Part shown: piece by piece, positions 10,418 to 18,795 of the stretch
Position numbering within the stretch: position 1 is the first letter of the stretch
Layout of the letters: each line of letters starts with the position of its first letter
NCBI RefSeq assembly: GCF_030651185.1
Contig: NZ_JAUSCJ010000040.1
Span: 34,478-98,477, forward strand
DNA from: Phenylobacterium sp.
Lineage (GTDB): Bacteria; Pseudomonadota; Alphaproteobacteria; Caulobacterales; Caulobacteraceae
Length of the DNA stretch: 64,000 nt
Reading direction: 5' to 3'
The notes under the pieces: model-generated
Told to the model about the DNA's origin: nothing
The model's database searches: none
What the model saw: the letters and a program-made list of their open reading frames with translations, nothing else
Position numbers and translations under genes: made by a program

Positions 10418-11566
10418 ATGGCGACCACGCGGGCGGCGCTGACGGACGAAGACATCCGCACCCTGGTGAAGGGCGCGACGCCGGACGAGCGGGCCGTGGC
10501 GGCCCACAAGCTGTGCCGGAACATCGACCGCTACGAACTGTCGGACGAGGAACGGGTCCAGGCGCAGGAAATCCTGCGGGTCATGGCCGCCGACGCCGCG
10601 GAGCTGGTCCGCCGCGCGCTCGCCGTCACCCTGAAGAACTCCACCATCGTCCCGCGCGACGTCGCTCTGCGTCTGGCCAAGGACGTCGAGAGCATCTCCC
10701 TGCCGATGCTGTCGGCGTCGCCGGTGTTCACCGATGAGGACCTGGCCGAGATCGTCCGGCTCGGTGGTCCAGTCCGCCAAGTCGTTATCGCGAAACGCCC
10801 CCGCGTCTCCCAGACCGTCACCAACGCCATCGTCGAGTATGGCGTCGAGCGCGCGGTGGAGGCCGCCTGCGCCAACGACAACGCCGACTTCGCCGACCGG
10901 GCCCTGGCCAAGGTCATCGAGCGCTTCGAGAAGTCCGAGCGGGTCCTGGCCGCCGTCGCCTATCGCGCGGCCCTGCCGATGGCGGTCACCGAGAAGCTGA
11001 TCGACCTGGTGAGCGAGGAGGTCCGCGACCACCTGCTGAACCACCACGCCCTGTCGCCCGACCTGGCGCTCGAGATCGCCATGGGCGCCAAGGAGCGGGC
11101 CACCATCGACCTGGTGGACCAGGCTGGCCGCGCGCCCGACGTGAAGAGCTTCGTCAGCCACCTGCACAAGCACGAGCGGCTGAACGCCTCCCTGCTGCTG
11201 CGGTCGCTGGCTCACGGGCACATGACCTTCTTCGAGTGGAGCCTGGCGGAACTGGCCAGCGTGCCGCACCATCGCACCTGGCTGATGATCCACGACGCCG
11301 GCCCGCTGGGCCTGCGGGCCATCTATGAGCGGGCCGGGCTGCCGGCCCGGTTGTTCCCGGCCTTCCGGGCGGGCGTGGACACCTTCCACTCCATGGAGTT
11401 CGACGGCGGTGCCAAGGATCGCGAGCGGTTCCAGGAGCGCATGCTGCAACGCTTCCTCACCCAGCCGGCCAACGCCGCCCGCGAGGATGTCGAGTACCTG
11501 CTTGAGAAGATGGACCGCATCTCCCACGAGGCCCGCAAGACCGTGCGGCTGTCTGAGAGCGCCTGA
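10418..11566 (+). CDS. DUF2336 domain-containing protein (first copy)
   Basis: Soluble 382-residue protein of the alphaproteobacterial DUF2336 family. It is almost entirely alpha-helical and looks HEAT-like, with repeated units such as SPVFTDEDLAEIVRLG and HHALSPDLALEIAMGAK. The start ATG at 10418 has GGACAGG eight bases upstream; the longer open frame to 10286 lacks such a site. No catalytic motif is visible. The gene is divergent from a hybrid kinase and lies 2.4 kb from a second DUF2336 gene and near an HPt gene, so a link to phosphorelay signalling is possible but not shown. Confidence 0.8.
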   Translation: MATTRAALTDEDIRTLVKGATPDERAVAAHKLCRNIDRYELSDEERVQAQEILRVMAADAAELVRRALAVTLKNSTIVPRDVALRLAKDVESISLPMLSASPVFTDEDLAEIVRLGGPVRQVVIAKRPRVSQTVTNAIVEYGVERAVEAACANDNADFADRALAKVIERFEKSERVLAAVAYRAALPMAVTEKLIDLVSEEVRDHLLNHHALSPDLALEIAMGAKERATIDLVDQAGRAPDVKSFVSHLHKHERLNASLLLRSLAHGHMTFFEWSLAELASVPHHRTWLMIHDAGPLGLRAIYERAGLPARLFPAFRAGVDTFHSMEFDGGAKDRERFQERMLQRFLTQPANAAREDVEYLLEKMDRISHEARKTVRLSESA

Positions 11567-11613
11567 CGCCACGCCACCCTTGCGCCGAGGGCTGAGGGCG
11601 CCCAAGCTGGGGC

Positions 11614-12399
11614 ATGACCGAGATCACCCCCGACGCTGACATCAAGCCCGCCGCCACCATCCTGCTGCTGCGCGACGACCCCGCCTTCGAGGTGCTGATG
11701 GTCAAGCGGCATCATCAGATCGACTTCGCCTCCGGCGCCCTGGTGTTTCCGGGGGGAAAGTCCCACGCCGGCGATCATGACCCGGCCTGGGCTGACCACA
11801 CCCTGGGGCATGCCGACTTCGATTTCGAGCAGCGGGGGCTGCGGATCGCGGCCATCCGCGAGGTGTTTGAGGAGGCGGGCATCCTGCTGGCCTCTCACAC
11901 CGACGGCTCGCCCATGGGCGACCAGATCGCGCCGATGAATGTGCGCCAGGCGGTGGACCGCGGCGAGATGGCCTTCCTGGATGTCGTGAAGGACCTGGAC
12001 GCCAAGCTCGACCTGCACGCGCTCACCATCTTCGCCCGCTGGATCACCCCGCCGCTGACGCCGAAGCGCTTCGATACCTGGTTCTATGCGGCCCTCGCGC
12101 CCGCCGACCAACTGGCCGCCTGCGACGGACGCGAGACGGTGGACGCCGAATGGATCGAGCCTGCCGAAGTGCTGCGCCTGGCGCAGGCCGGCGCGCGCAA
12201 GGTGATCTTCCCAACCCGCATGAACGTGCAACTGCTGGCCGAGGCCGGCAGCGCCGCCGACTGCGTGGCCCGCGCCCAAGCCCGCACCCTGGTCACCGTC
12301 CTGCCGAAGATCGAGGATCGCCCCGAGGGCCGCGTCCTGACCCTGCCGGCCGACGCCGGCTACGGCATCGTCGCCGAACCCCTGGCCAACGTGATGTGA
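11614..12399 (+). CDS. NUDIX hydrolase
   Basis: A 261-residue protein with a split NUDIX signature: VFPGGK near residue 45 and REVFEEAGIL near residue 82, separated by an insert of about 30 residues. This insertion is seen in the NUDT19/NUDT7-like group, several members of which hydrolyse CoA or acyl-CoA diphosphates; that specificity is only suggested here. It should cleave a nucleoside diphosphate linked to another moiety using divalent metal held by the RE--EE glutamates. It follows the DUF2336 gene by 47 bases on the same strand. Confidence 0.85.
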   Translation: MTEITPDADIKPAATILLLRDDPAFEVLMVKRHHQIDFASGALVFPGGKSHAGDHDPAWADHTLGHADFDFEQRGLRIAAIREVFEEAGILLASHTDGSPMGDQIAPMNVRQAVDRGEMAFLDVVKDLDAKLDLHALTIFARWITPPLTPKRFDTWFYAALAPADQLAACDGRETVDAEWIEPAEVLRLAQAGARKVIFPTRMNVQLLAEAGSAADCVARAQARTLVTVLPKIEDRPEGRVLTLPADAGYGIVAEPLANVM

Positions 12400-12406
12400 G
12401 CTAGTT

Positions 12407-12516
12407 CCTCCCCCATCGGGGGAGGGGGACCGCCGAAGGCGGTGAAGGGGGTTACGGCTGCGCCGCCCAAACCCCCTCAGTCAGCCCATCGGGCTGACAG
12501 CTCCCCCGGAGGGGGA
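12407..12516. repeat. Intergenic repeat copy 2 at convergent gene ends
   Basis: Between the convergent NUDIX and HPt genes lie CCTCCCCC...GGGGGAGG, an inner ACCGCCGAAGGCGGT hairpin, and CCCCCTCAGTCAGCCC...GGGCTGACAGCTCCCCC with a following GGAGGGGGAG. The outer blocks match copy 1 at 7024-7174; the centre differs in length and sequence. Likely the same dispersed element, with a terminator role on both strands. Confidence 0.7.
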
Positions 12517-12527
12517 GCAATTGGATT

Positions 12528-13010
12528 TTAAAGCCCGGTTTCGCGGACCTTGGCTTCCAGGGCCTCGATCAGGATCTTACCCACCGGGTGATCGTCGGTC
12601 TTGATGTCGTCGCGGACGGCGGCCTTGATGGCGTCGATGTGGGCGTCGATCAGGGCGATCGGGGCCTGCATGCGCTTGTCCTTGTCGTCGATCAGCCGGC
12701 ACAGCGACGCGCCGATGCGGGTGATCAGCGGGAACTCGTAGGTGGTGCCCAGGCCCTTCAGGTCGTGGGCGCGCAGATAGAGGAATTCCATGGTCTCGGG
12801 CGTCATGCCCTCGGCCTTCACGCGCTGTCGCGCGGCCTCAAGCTTGACGACCTCGTCGTTCAGCCACTGGGCGAAGTTGCCCGACAGGCTCTTCAGCGCG
12901 GCCTCGGCCTTGGCGATCGCGCCCGGATCGATAGCGCCGAACCGGCCTCCAACCTTCAGGCGAAGGGTGTTGGGGACCTGGATCACCTGACCGGAATTCT
13001 CTTGGCTCAC
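12528..13010 (-). CDS. HPt (histidine phosphotransfer) domain protein
   Basis: A 160-residue helical protein whose core LYLRAHDLKGLGTTYEFPLI (near residues 85-104) matches the HPt signature with the phospho-accepting His in AHDLKG. It has no kinase or receiver domain, so it should shuttle phosphate between hybrid kinases and response regulators. Two hybrid kinases without their own HPt domain are encoded within 8.5 kb and are plausible partners. Translation likely starts at a GTG at 13010, which has GGAG eight bases upstream. The C-terminal helices extend beyond the minimal HPt bundle. Confidence 0.8.
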   Translation of the reverse strand: MSQENSGQVIQVPNTLRLKVGGRFGAIDPGAIAKAEAALKSLSGNFAQWLNDEVVKLEAARQRVKAEGMTPETMEFLYLRAHDLKGLGTTYEFPLITRIGASLCRLIDDKDKRMQAPIALIDAHIDAIKAAVRDDIKTDDHPVGKILIEALEAKVRETGL

Positions 13011-13118
13011 GACTCGGCTCCTGCACTTTCGTCCACAGAAGCCTAGTTCGCAGGCGTTAACAACGAATGAGGCAGGGGTGCGGCGAGATGGTCACCCCGT
13101 CCGGGCCGCGCGCCATAT

Positions 13119-13904
13119 CTAGACGGAGAATTGCTCGGCCAGCATGCGCTCTTCCAGGCTGCGTCCGGCGTCGAACAGCATGTACATGCTGATCTCGCGG
13201 TCCTCGGCGATGTGGACTTCCAGCACGTCGCGGACCTCAAGATTGTCGGCCACGGCGCTTACCGGGCGCTTGTCGGCCTCCAGGATCTCGAAGCTGACCT
13301 TGGCGGTGTGGGCCAGCAGGGCGCCGCGCCAGCGCCGGGGCCGGAAGGCGCTGATCGGCGTCAGCGCCAGGACCTTGGCGTCGAGCGGGATTATCGGCCC
13401 ATGGGCGGAGAGATTGTAGGCCGTCGAGCCCGCCGGGGTCGCCACCATGGCGCCGTCGCAGGACAGCTCGTTCAGCCGCACCTTGCCGTCGATGGAGATG
13501 CGCAGCTTGGCGGTCTGCCGCGTCTGGCGCAGCAGGGAAACCTCGTTGATCGCTAGGGCCTTGTGCGGCTTTCCGTAGGTATCGACAGCGGTCATGGTCA
13601 GGGGGTGGATCACTGCCTTCTCGGCGGCGTTGATCCGCTCCAGCAGGCCGTCCTCGCTGTACTCGTTCATCAGGAAGCCGACCGAGCCGCGGTTCATGCC
13701 GTAGATCGGCTTGTGCCCGCCGCCCATCTGGTCGTGCAGGGTTTCCAGCATGAAGCCGTCGCCCCCCAGGGCCACGACCACCTGGGCCTCGCTCAGGGCG
13801 ACGTCGCCATAGCGGGCGATCAGGGCCTGCCGTGCCTCTTGGGCCTCGGGGCGGTCGCTGGCCAGGAAGGCGAGGCGGGTCACGAAGGGCTCAGCCTTGA
13901 ACAT
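13119..13904 (-). CDS. nadK: NAD kinase
   Basis: A protein of about 261 residues that phosphorylates NAD to NADP. The diagnostic GGDG motif is in [15 protein letters not shown], followed by [14 protein letters not shown], the NE-S segment AINEVSLLR, and the [22 protein letters not shown] block that forms the NAD site. The C-terminus carries [12 protein letters not shown] start at the ATG at 13904 ([11 protein letters not shown]); the open frame continues upstream but would overlap the end of the preceding gene and adds a low-complexity stretch. It follows the second DUF2336 gene by 31 bases and may share its transcript. Confidence 0.93.
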   Translation of the reverse strand: MFKAEPFVTRLAFLASDRPEAQEARQALIARYGDVALSEAQVVVALGGDGFMLETLHDQMGGGHKPIYGMNRGSVGFLMNEYSEDGLLERINAAEKAVIHPLTMTAVDTYGKPHKALAINEVSLLRQTRQTAKLRISIDGKVRLNELSCDGAMVATPAGSTAYNLSAHGPIIPLDAKVLALTPISAFRPRRWRGALLAHTAKVSFEILEADKRPVSAVADNLEVRDVLEVHIAEDREISMYMLFDAGRSLEERMLAEQFSV

Positions 13905-13935
13905 GGCGCGAGGTGCGCGAGAAACGCGGGTCTTG

Positions 13936-15123
13936 TCAAACCCTGCCGGCCGCCTGACGGAAGGCGGCGTTGGCGATGTCCGGGGCGAAGGGGCCAAAGG
14001 CGCCGACGGCCCGGCGTTCGCCCTCCTGGCCGCCCCCCGGCTTGCCGCCGTTCAGGTCGCGGACCAGGGCCAGGATGGTGGGGAAGACGCTGCGGTCGAT
14101 GCCCACGGCGGCGCAGGCCAGGGCCAGCAGCTCGGGACGGTCCGAATCGACTGAGCGCCGCACATGCTCGGGATCGAAGCGGCCCAGGGTCGCCAGGCCG
14201 CCGACGAACAGGGACAGCTTGCTCTCGCGCAGGGCGCGCAGCAGGTAGCCGGGACGCAGCTGACCGGCGATGTCGAGCTTGGCCAGCAGCCGTCGCTCCA
14301 TCTCTTCCTTCTCGCCCTCGCGCTGCCAGACTTCCGGCTGCTCGGGATGGTCGGGGGCCACGCCGCCGTGGGCCTCGCGCACCGATTCGGCGATGGCGGC
14401 GTCCATGGCCTCGGGGTCGAGGCGGAAGCGGGCGGTGAGCGCCTGGCGCAGGGCTTGGCCCACCCAGACATAGAGCTCGCGGGCCAGGTCGTCGGTGAGC
14501 CCGGGATGGTGCGCGCAGGGGGAGCGCAGCGACACGATCCGCCGGGAGGCCTGGACCAGGGCGGTCAGGTCCGCAGGGCCGATCCGGGCGGCGAGGTTGC
14601 CGGCCAGGGCGGTCAGCACCGCCGGCTCGTTCTGCTGCAGGATGGCGGCGACGACCGGCGGGCCGAGATTGGGGCGGCGCGCCACCTCGATCTGATGCTC
14701 GATGGTGGCCTCGGTCAGCAGGCGCACCAGATCTGGATCCCGCAACACGGGGCTGGAAGAGATGATCGGCCGGGCGATCTCGATGTCGTCCAGGGCCAGG
14801 ACATTGATCAGGGCGGCCGGCGCCCAGGCGGCGGTGGCCAGCTTTTCGGCCAGCCGCCTGCGGATATCGCGCTCGGCCTCCACCACCAGGCTCATGAAGA
14901 TCGAGGAGAGTAGGGCCTGGACCGGGGGCGAGCTCATCACCGCCTCGGCGCCTTCGCCCGCGTCGCACAGGTCGACGATGGCCAGCAGCAGGCGCTCGCG
15001 GTCCTGTACCGCGCGGCTCCTGGCGAGACCTAGGATCTCTTCGGTCTTGGCGGCTACGCTCAAACCCGTTTCCCTGCTGTGGAATCGTTCGGTCTGATTC
15101 TGCTCAGAGCCGTATGAAAACAT
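13936..15123 (-). CDS. DUF2336 domain-containing protein (second copy)
   Basis: Soluble helical protein of about 395 residues resembling the DUF2336 protein at 10.4 kb in length, composition and layout: [14 protein letters not shown] corresponds to SASPVFTDEDLAEIV in the first copy, and both have repeated two-helix units with [18 protein letters not shown] segments in the later half. It differs in a Gly/Glu-rich insertion [12 protein letters not shown] before the C-terminus. The ATG at 15123 is chosen over 15156. It is divergent from glpK across 64 bases and directly precedes nadK. Function unknown. Confidence 0.75.
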   Translation of the reverse strand: MFSYGSEQNQTERFHSRETGLSVAAKTEEILGLARSRAVQDRERLLLAIVDLCDAGEGAEAVMSSPPVQALLSSIFMSLVVEAERDIRRRLAEKLATAAWAPAALINVLALDDIEIARPIISSSPVLRDPDLVRLLTEATIEHQIEVARRPNLGPPVVAAILQQNEPAVLTALAGNLAARIGPADLTALVQASRRIVSLRSPCAHHPGLTDDLARELYVWVGQALRQALTARFRLDPEAMDAAIAESVREAHGGVAPDHPEQPEVWQREGEKEEMERRLLAKLDIAGQLRPGYLLRALRESKLSLFVGGLATLGRFDPEHVRRSVDSDRPELLALACAAVGIDRSVFPTILALVRDLNGGKPGGGQEGERRAVGAFGPFAPDIANAAFRQAAGRV

Positions 15124-15187
15124 GGTTACAAGCCGCCAACCACGAATGTGGCGCAATGGCGCAGCTTATTAAGTAGCGGGGGGCGAT

Positions 15188-16687
15188 ATGGCCGAACCTT
15201 TGATCCTGGCCCTGGACCAGGGGACGACCTCCACCCGCGCCATCCTGTTCGACGCCCAGGGCCGCGCCCTGGCGCAGGCCGGCCGGCCTTTGGAGCAGTT
15301 CTACCCCGCCGACGGCTGGGTGGAGCATGACGCCAATGAGATCTTCGCCGCCAGCGTCGCGGTGATCCGGGAAGCCATCGAGACGTCCGGCCGCCCGATC
15401 GCCGACATCACCGCCATCGGCGTCACCAACCAGCGCGAGACGGTGGTGATCTGGGACAAGACCACCGGCGAGCCGATCCACCGCGCCATCGTCTGGCAGG
15501 ACCGCCGTACCGCCGCCACCTGCGAACAGCTGCGCCGCGCCGGCCACGAACCCCGCGTCACCGAGATCACCGGCCTGCTGCTGGACCCCTATTTCTCGGG
15601 GACCAAGATCGCCTGGCTGCTGGGGGACATCCCCGGCGCGCGAGCCAAGGCCCAGGCCGGCGAGCTGCTGGTGGGCACCATGGACTCCTGGGTCATCTGG
15701 AAGCTGACCGGCGGCAAGGTCCACGCCACCGACGCCACCAACGCCTCGCGCACCCTGCTGTTCGACATCCGCAAGCAGGCGTGGTCGGCGGAGATGCTGG
15801 ACCTGCTGGACGTGCCGGTCTCGCTGCTGCCCGACGTCCGCGACTGCGCCGCCGACTACGGCGAAACCGACGCCGCCCTGCTGGGCCGCGCCATCCCGAT
15901 CCGCGGCGTGGCCGGCGATCAGCAGGCCGCCCTGATGGGGCAGGGATGCATCAGGGCCGGCGAGATGAAGGCCACCTACGGCACCGGCTGCTTCATGCTG
16001 ATCAACACCGGCGAGACCGCGCCGCTGTCGCGGGCCAAGCTGCTGACCACCGTGGCCGCGCGGCTGAACGGTCGGGCGACCTACGCCCTGGAGGGCTCGA
16101 TCTTCATCGCCGGCGCGGCCCTGCAATGGATCAACGAGGGCCTCAACGTGCCCGGCGGCGGCTCGGCCATCGAGGCCCTGGCCCAGAGCGCCAAGCCTGA
16201 CCACGGCGTGGTCATGGTCCCGGCCTTCACCGGCCTGGGCGCCCCCTGGTGGGACGCCGAGGCGCGCGGAGCCCTGTTTGGCCTGACCCGCGACACCACC
16301 CTGGCGGAGATCTCCCAGGCCGCCTTCGACGCCTGCGCCCTGCAGACCCGGGACCTGGTGGAGGCCATGCGCGCCGACGCCCCCACCGCTTTCGGCGCGG
16401 CCGTCGAGATCCGCATCGACGGCGGCATGTCGCGCTCCTCCTGGTTCAGCCAGCGCCTGGCCGACCTCACCGGCGTGCCCGTCGGCCGGGCCACCTACCA
16501 GGAGACCACGGCGCTCGGCGCGGCCCTGTTCGCAGGGTTAGGGGCAGGGGTCTACGCCACCGTCGAGGACGCGGCGGCCGCCCGCCCCGCCACCGAACGC
16601 CACGACCCCAAGCTCGACGGCCACGGCCGCGAAGCCGCCTACGCCCGCTGGCTGGACGCCGTGGCCCGGGTGCGGACGGAGGGGTAG
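15188..16687 (+). CDS. glpK: Glycerol kinase
   Basis: A 499-residue FGGY-family kinase with the complete glycerol kinase pattern: LALDQGTTSTRAILFD at the N-terminus, TNQRETVVIWDKTTGEP, IVWQDRRTA, the FSGTKIAWLL segment, KATYGTGCFML and the GGMSRSSWFSQRLADL nucleotide site. It phosphorylates glycerol to sn-glycerol 3-phosphate in the cytosol. An AGCGGGGGGCG purine-rich site precedes the ATG. No glpF or glpD is adjacent, so uptake and the dehydrogenase step must be encoded elsewhere. Length and motifs are normal for the family. Confidence 0.96.
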   Translation: MAEPLILALDQGTTSTRAILFDAQGRALAQAGRPLEQFYPADGWVEHDANEIFAASVAVIREAIETSGRPIADITAIGVTNQRETVVIWDKTTGEPIHRAIVWQDRRTAATCEQLRRAGHEPRVTEITGLLLDPYFSGTKIAWLLGDIPGARAKAQAGELLVGTMDSWVIWKLTGGKVHATDATNASRTLLFDIRKQAWSAEMLDLLDVPVSLLPDVRDCAADYGETDAALLGRAIPIRGVAGDQQAALMGQGCIRAGEMKATYGTGCFMLINTGETAPLSRAKLLTTVAARLNGRATYALEGSIFIAGAALQWINEGLNVPGGGSAIEALAQSAKPDHGVVMVPAFTGLGAPWWDAEARGALFGLTRDTTLAEISQAAFDACALQTRDLVEAMRADAPTAFGAAVEIRIDGGMSRSSWFSQRLADLTGVPVGRATYQETTALGAALFAGLGAGVYATVEDAAAARPATERHDPKLDGHGREAAYARWLDAVARVRTEG

Positions 16688-16706
16688 GGGTTTGAGGGGT
16701 GAGGCG

Positions 16707-17141
16707 ATGGATACCCTGACAGGACACCTCTCCGACGTCCCAGCTTCGGGAAACCAGGCCCTCGACCTGCCCAATCCCGTCCGGCCCGAGCTGTTCGCCG
16801 GCTGGGCCGAGCGGCGGCTGGCCAAGGCGGTCGGCTTGAGCCAGTTCGGGGTCAATCACCTGACCCTGGAACCTGGCGCGGGCTCCTCGCTGCGGCATTG
16901 GCACGAGGCGGAAGACGAATTCGCCTTCGTCCTGTCGGGCACGGTGACCCTGGTGGACGACAACGGCGAGCATGTGCTGGGCAAGGGCGCCTTTGCGGGC
17001 TTTCCCGCCGGTGTCGCCAACGGTCACCACCTGGTCAACCGCTCCGACGCCCCGGCCACGCTCCTGGTGGTGGGCTCACGCAGGCCCGGCGCTGAGATCA
17101 TCACCTATCCAGACGACGCCATCGGACCGTTCCGCAAGTAG
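16707..17141 (+). CDS. Cupin domain protein
   Basis: A 144-residue single-domain cupin. Motif 1 reads SSLRHWHEAEDEFAFVLSG (HxH, Glu, Gly) and motif 2 GFPAGVANGHHLVN, so the metal-binding His/Glu set is present. The ATG at 16707 has GAGGGGTGAGG just upstream, better than the TTG at 16692. It lies 19 bases after glpK and may be cotranscribed. The fold is typical of small metal-dependent isomerases, dioxygenases or sugar-binding proteins; nothing fixes the reaction. Confidence 0.8.
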   Translation: MDTLTGHLSDVPASGNQALDLPNPVRPELFAGWAERRLAKAVGLSQFGVNHLTLEPGAGSSLRHWHEAEDEFAFVLSGTVTLVDDNGEHVLGKGAFAGFPAGVANGHHLVNRSDAPATLLVVGSRRPGAEIITYPDDAIGPFRK

Positions 17142-17306
17142 CTGATCCCGACCGCTGCCGCAGGCCTTGATCAATACTCACAAGCCGAAGACCGCGCTTG
17201 GGTCAGGGATGGAGGGGGCCTTCGCGACCAGGCCGCCAGCGGACTCTCGGAATGACCGCGAAGGGTGGGGAGCGGACATTGGCCCGCGTGGCGGTGCCGA
17301 GCGCTA

Positions 17307-17585
17307 TCAAGCGAGCACCAACTCCGCGACAAAAGTAGCTAAGAAGACCACCACACCGAGCCTAATCGCCCACACGCAACAACTGACTGCTGCGTCTCTA
17401 ATGTCTAAGTGCTCGCGACCAAGCAAAAAGCGCCAATAGGGCAGATTGTTAAATAGGGTCGAACGCAGGCTCGGCACCAGAAGTGCCCGCCCCTGTTTTT
17501 TTAGCGCCCCGACGCGGACCGCCAGGACGATCTGCCCTATTAGCGTTGCGACGAGGGCCGCTATCCCAATATTCCACGCAAACAA
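17307..17585 (-). CDS. Small two-helix membrane protein, unknown function
   Basis: A 92-residue protein with two hydrophobic helices (residues 4-26 and 70-90) around a basic, aromatic central segment (RSTLFNNLPYWRFLLGRE). No ATG is available; a TTG at 17585 follows an unusually strong ribosome site, GGGAGGGG, six bases upstream, which supports translation. Base composition is clearly less GC-rich than the neighbours and codon choice is less biased, suggesting later acquisition. I do not recognise the family. It stands alone between the cupin and a repeat. Confidence 0.55.
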   Translation of the reverse strand: MFAWNIGIAALVATLIGQIVLAVRVGALKKQGRALLVPSLRSTLFNNLPYWRFLLGREHLDIRDAAVSCCVWAIRLGVVVFLATFVAELVLA

Positions 17586-17767
17586 CGCGTTCCCCTCCCA
17601 CGCCGCGGTGGCATTTTATCGGAAGCCCCAAATCGAACAACCGCCACAACTTCGATGTCAGCCTAGACTAGAAGCGGACATCGCCGAGGTCGGCTCAGGG
17701 TCGTGAGCGGCCATTGAAGGGTTGACCGGAAGCGGACGCTGCCGCCCCCGGTTCATAAGCTCTGTTC

Positions 17768-17890
17768 GTCATGGCCGGGCTTGTCCCGGCCACCCATGAT
17801 CTCCGAAGTTCAGCAAGGACCGGCGGCCTGCGCCGCGCGACCTGCGGCAAGGCGGAGATCATGGGTCCCCGGGACAAGCCCGGGGATGAC
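17768..17890. repeat. Dispersed palindromic alphaproteobacterial repeat
   Basis: The element begins GTCATGGCCGGGCTTGTCC and ends GGACAAGCCCGGGGATGAC, and its inner borders ATGATCTCCG (left) and CGGAGATCAT (right) are exact reverse complements, so the two ends form a long imperfect stem of nearly 40 bp around a central GC-rich spacer. Each arm also holds its own smaller palindrome (GGCCGGGCTTGTCCCGGCC; CCCCGGGACAAGCCCGGGG). Such sequences recur across Caulobacterales and rhizobial genomes. The rest of the 403-base gap (17586-17988) shows no gene. Confidence 0.75.
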
Positions 17891-17988
17891 GAATATTGTT
17901 TTGGGTCGTTGGCTGAAGCGGCTCCTTCGAACCCGGCCATTGGCGCTCTGTGCAAAAGCGGGCCTGGCCGGGCTCATGAGTCCACGCC

Positions 17989-18759
17989 CTACCCCAGGTG
18001 TCGCTTCCAGAAGGCCAGCCAGCCATCCCGCTCGTGCGCGGGGATTTCGACGTGGCGGCCGGGATTGATGTGCATGGTCTTCTCGGCTGAGCCGAAGGCG
18101 TTGAACAGGGCCAGGCCCTGCTCGCGGGTCATCAGCTCGTCCTCCCATTGGAACACGAACATCAGCGGGATGGTGATGGCCTCGGCGGCGGCCTTGTGGT
18201 CCTCCAGGCCGGGGAAGGCGCCGAACAGGCCGAAGATGGCGGCGGTGATCCGCGGCTCCTGCGCCACGAAGGGCACGCCGAAACGGGTGCCCATGGACAC
18301 GCCCCAATAGCCCACCGGCTGGCTGGCGCCGACGAAGTCCAGGGCCTGGGCGGCGTCCAGCGCCGCCTTCCACTCCGCGACATGCTTGATCGCCACCTCG
18401 GCGTCGCGGGAGGGCCGCGCGGCGGCGCGCGGCCGCTCGCCCTGCTGCGCCTTGCGGCCGGCCTCAAGGGCGCCCGCGCGGGCCTTTTCGGCCTGCTCGC
18501 GGGTGATCCGGTCGCCGTGGCCCGGCGCGTCGATGGCCAGGGTCGCGTAGCCCAGGGTCTGGGCGTGGCTGATGGCGGCGGCGGTCAGGTTGGCCACCTT
18601 CTTGTGCTGCGAGCCGCCGTGGCCCAGCAGGATCAGGGGCCGCGGCCCCGTCGCGCCCTCGGGCGCCCAGATGACGCCCGGCACGGTGTCGCCGTCCACG
18701 CTCAGCCGGAACTCGCGCCGGGTGATCCCGTCCTGCGTCTTCTCGCCGATCAATTCCAT
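17989..18759 (-). CDS. Alpha/beta hydrolase
   Basis: A 256-residue protein of the alpha/beta hydrolase fold, dienelactone-hydrolase-like. The oxyanion region is ILLGHGGSQHKK, the nucleophile elbow YWGVSMGTRFG places Ser in the GxSxG motif, the acid is probably the Asp in QWEDELM, and the His is in NPGRHVEIPAHE. It begins at an ATG with GAGGAAAC upstream. It should hydrolyse an ester, amide or thioester in the cytosol; substrate unknown. It follows the MmgE/PrpD gene by 36 bases on the same strand, so both may belong to one IclR-controlled operon. Confidence 0.82.
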   Translation of the reverse strand: MELIGEKTQDGITRREFRLSVDGDTVPGVIWAPEGATGPRPLILLGHGGSQHKKVANLTAAAISHAQTLGYATLAIDAPGHGDRITREQAEKARAGALEAGRKAQQGERPRAAARPSRDAEVAIKHVAEWKAALDAAQALDFVGASQPVGYWGVSMGTRFGVPFVAQEPRITAAIFGLFGAFPGLEDHKAAAEAITIPLMFVFQWEDELMTREQGLALFNAFGSAEKTMHINPGRHVEIPAHERDGWLAFWKRHLG

Positions 18760-18795
18760 GGTGTTTCCTCAAGAGGCGGTCCGTCTTTGCGGCCG

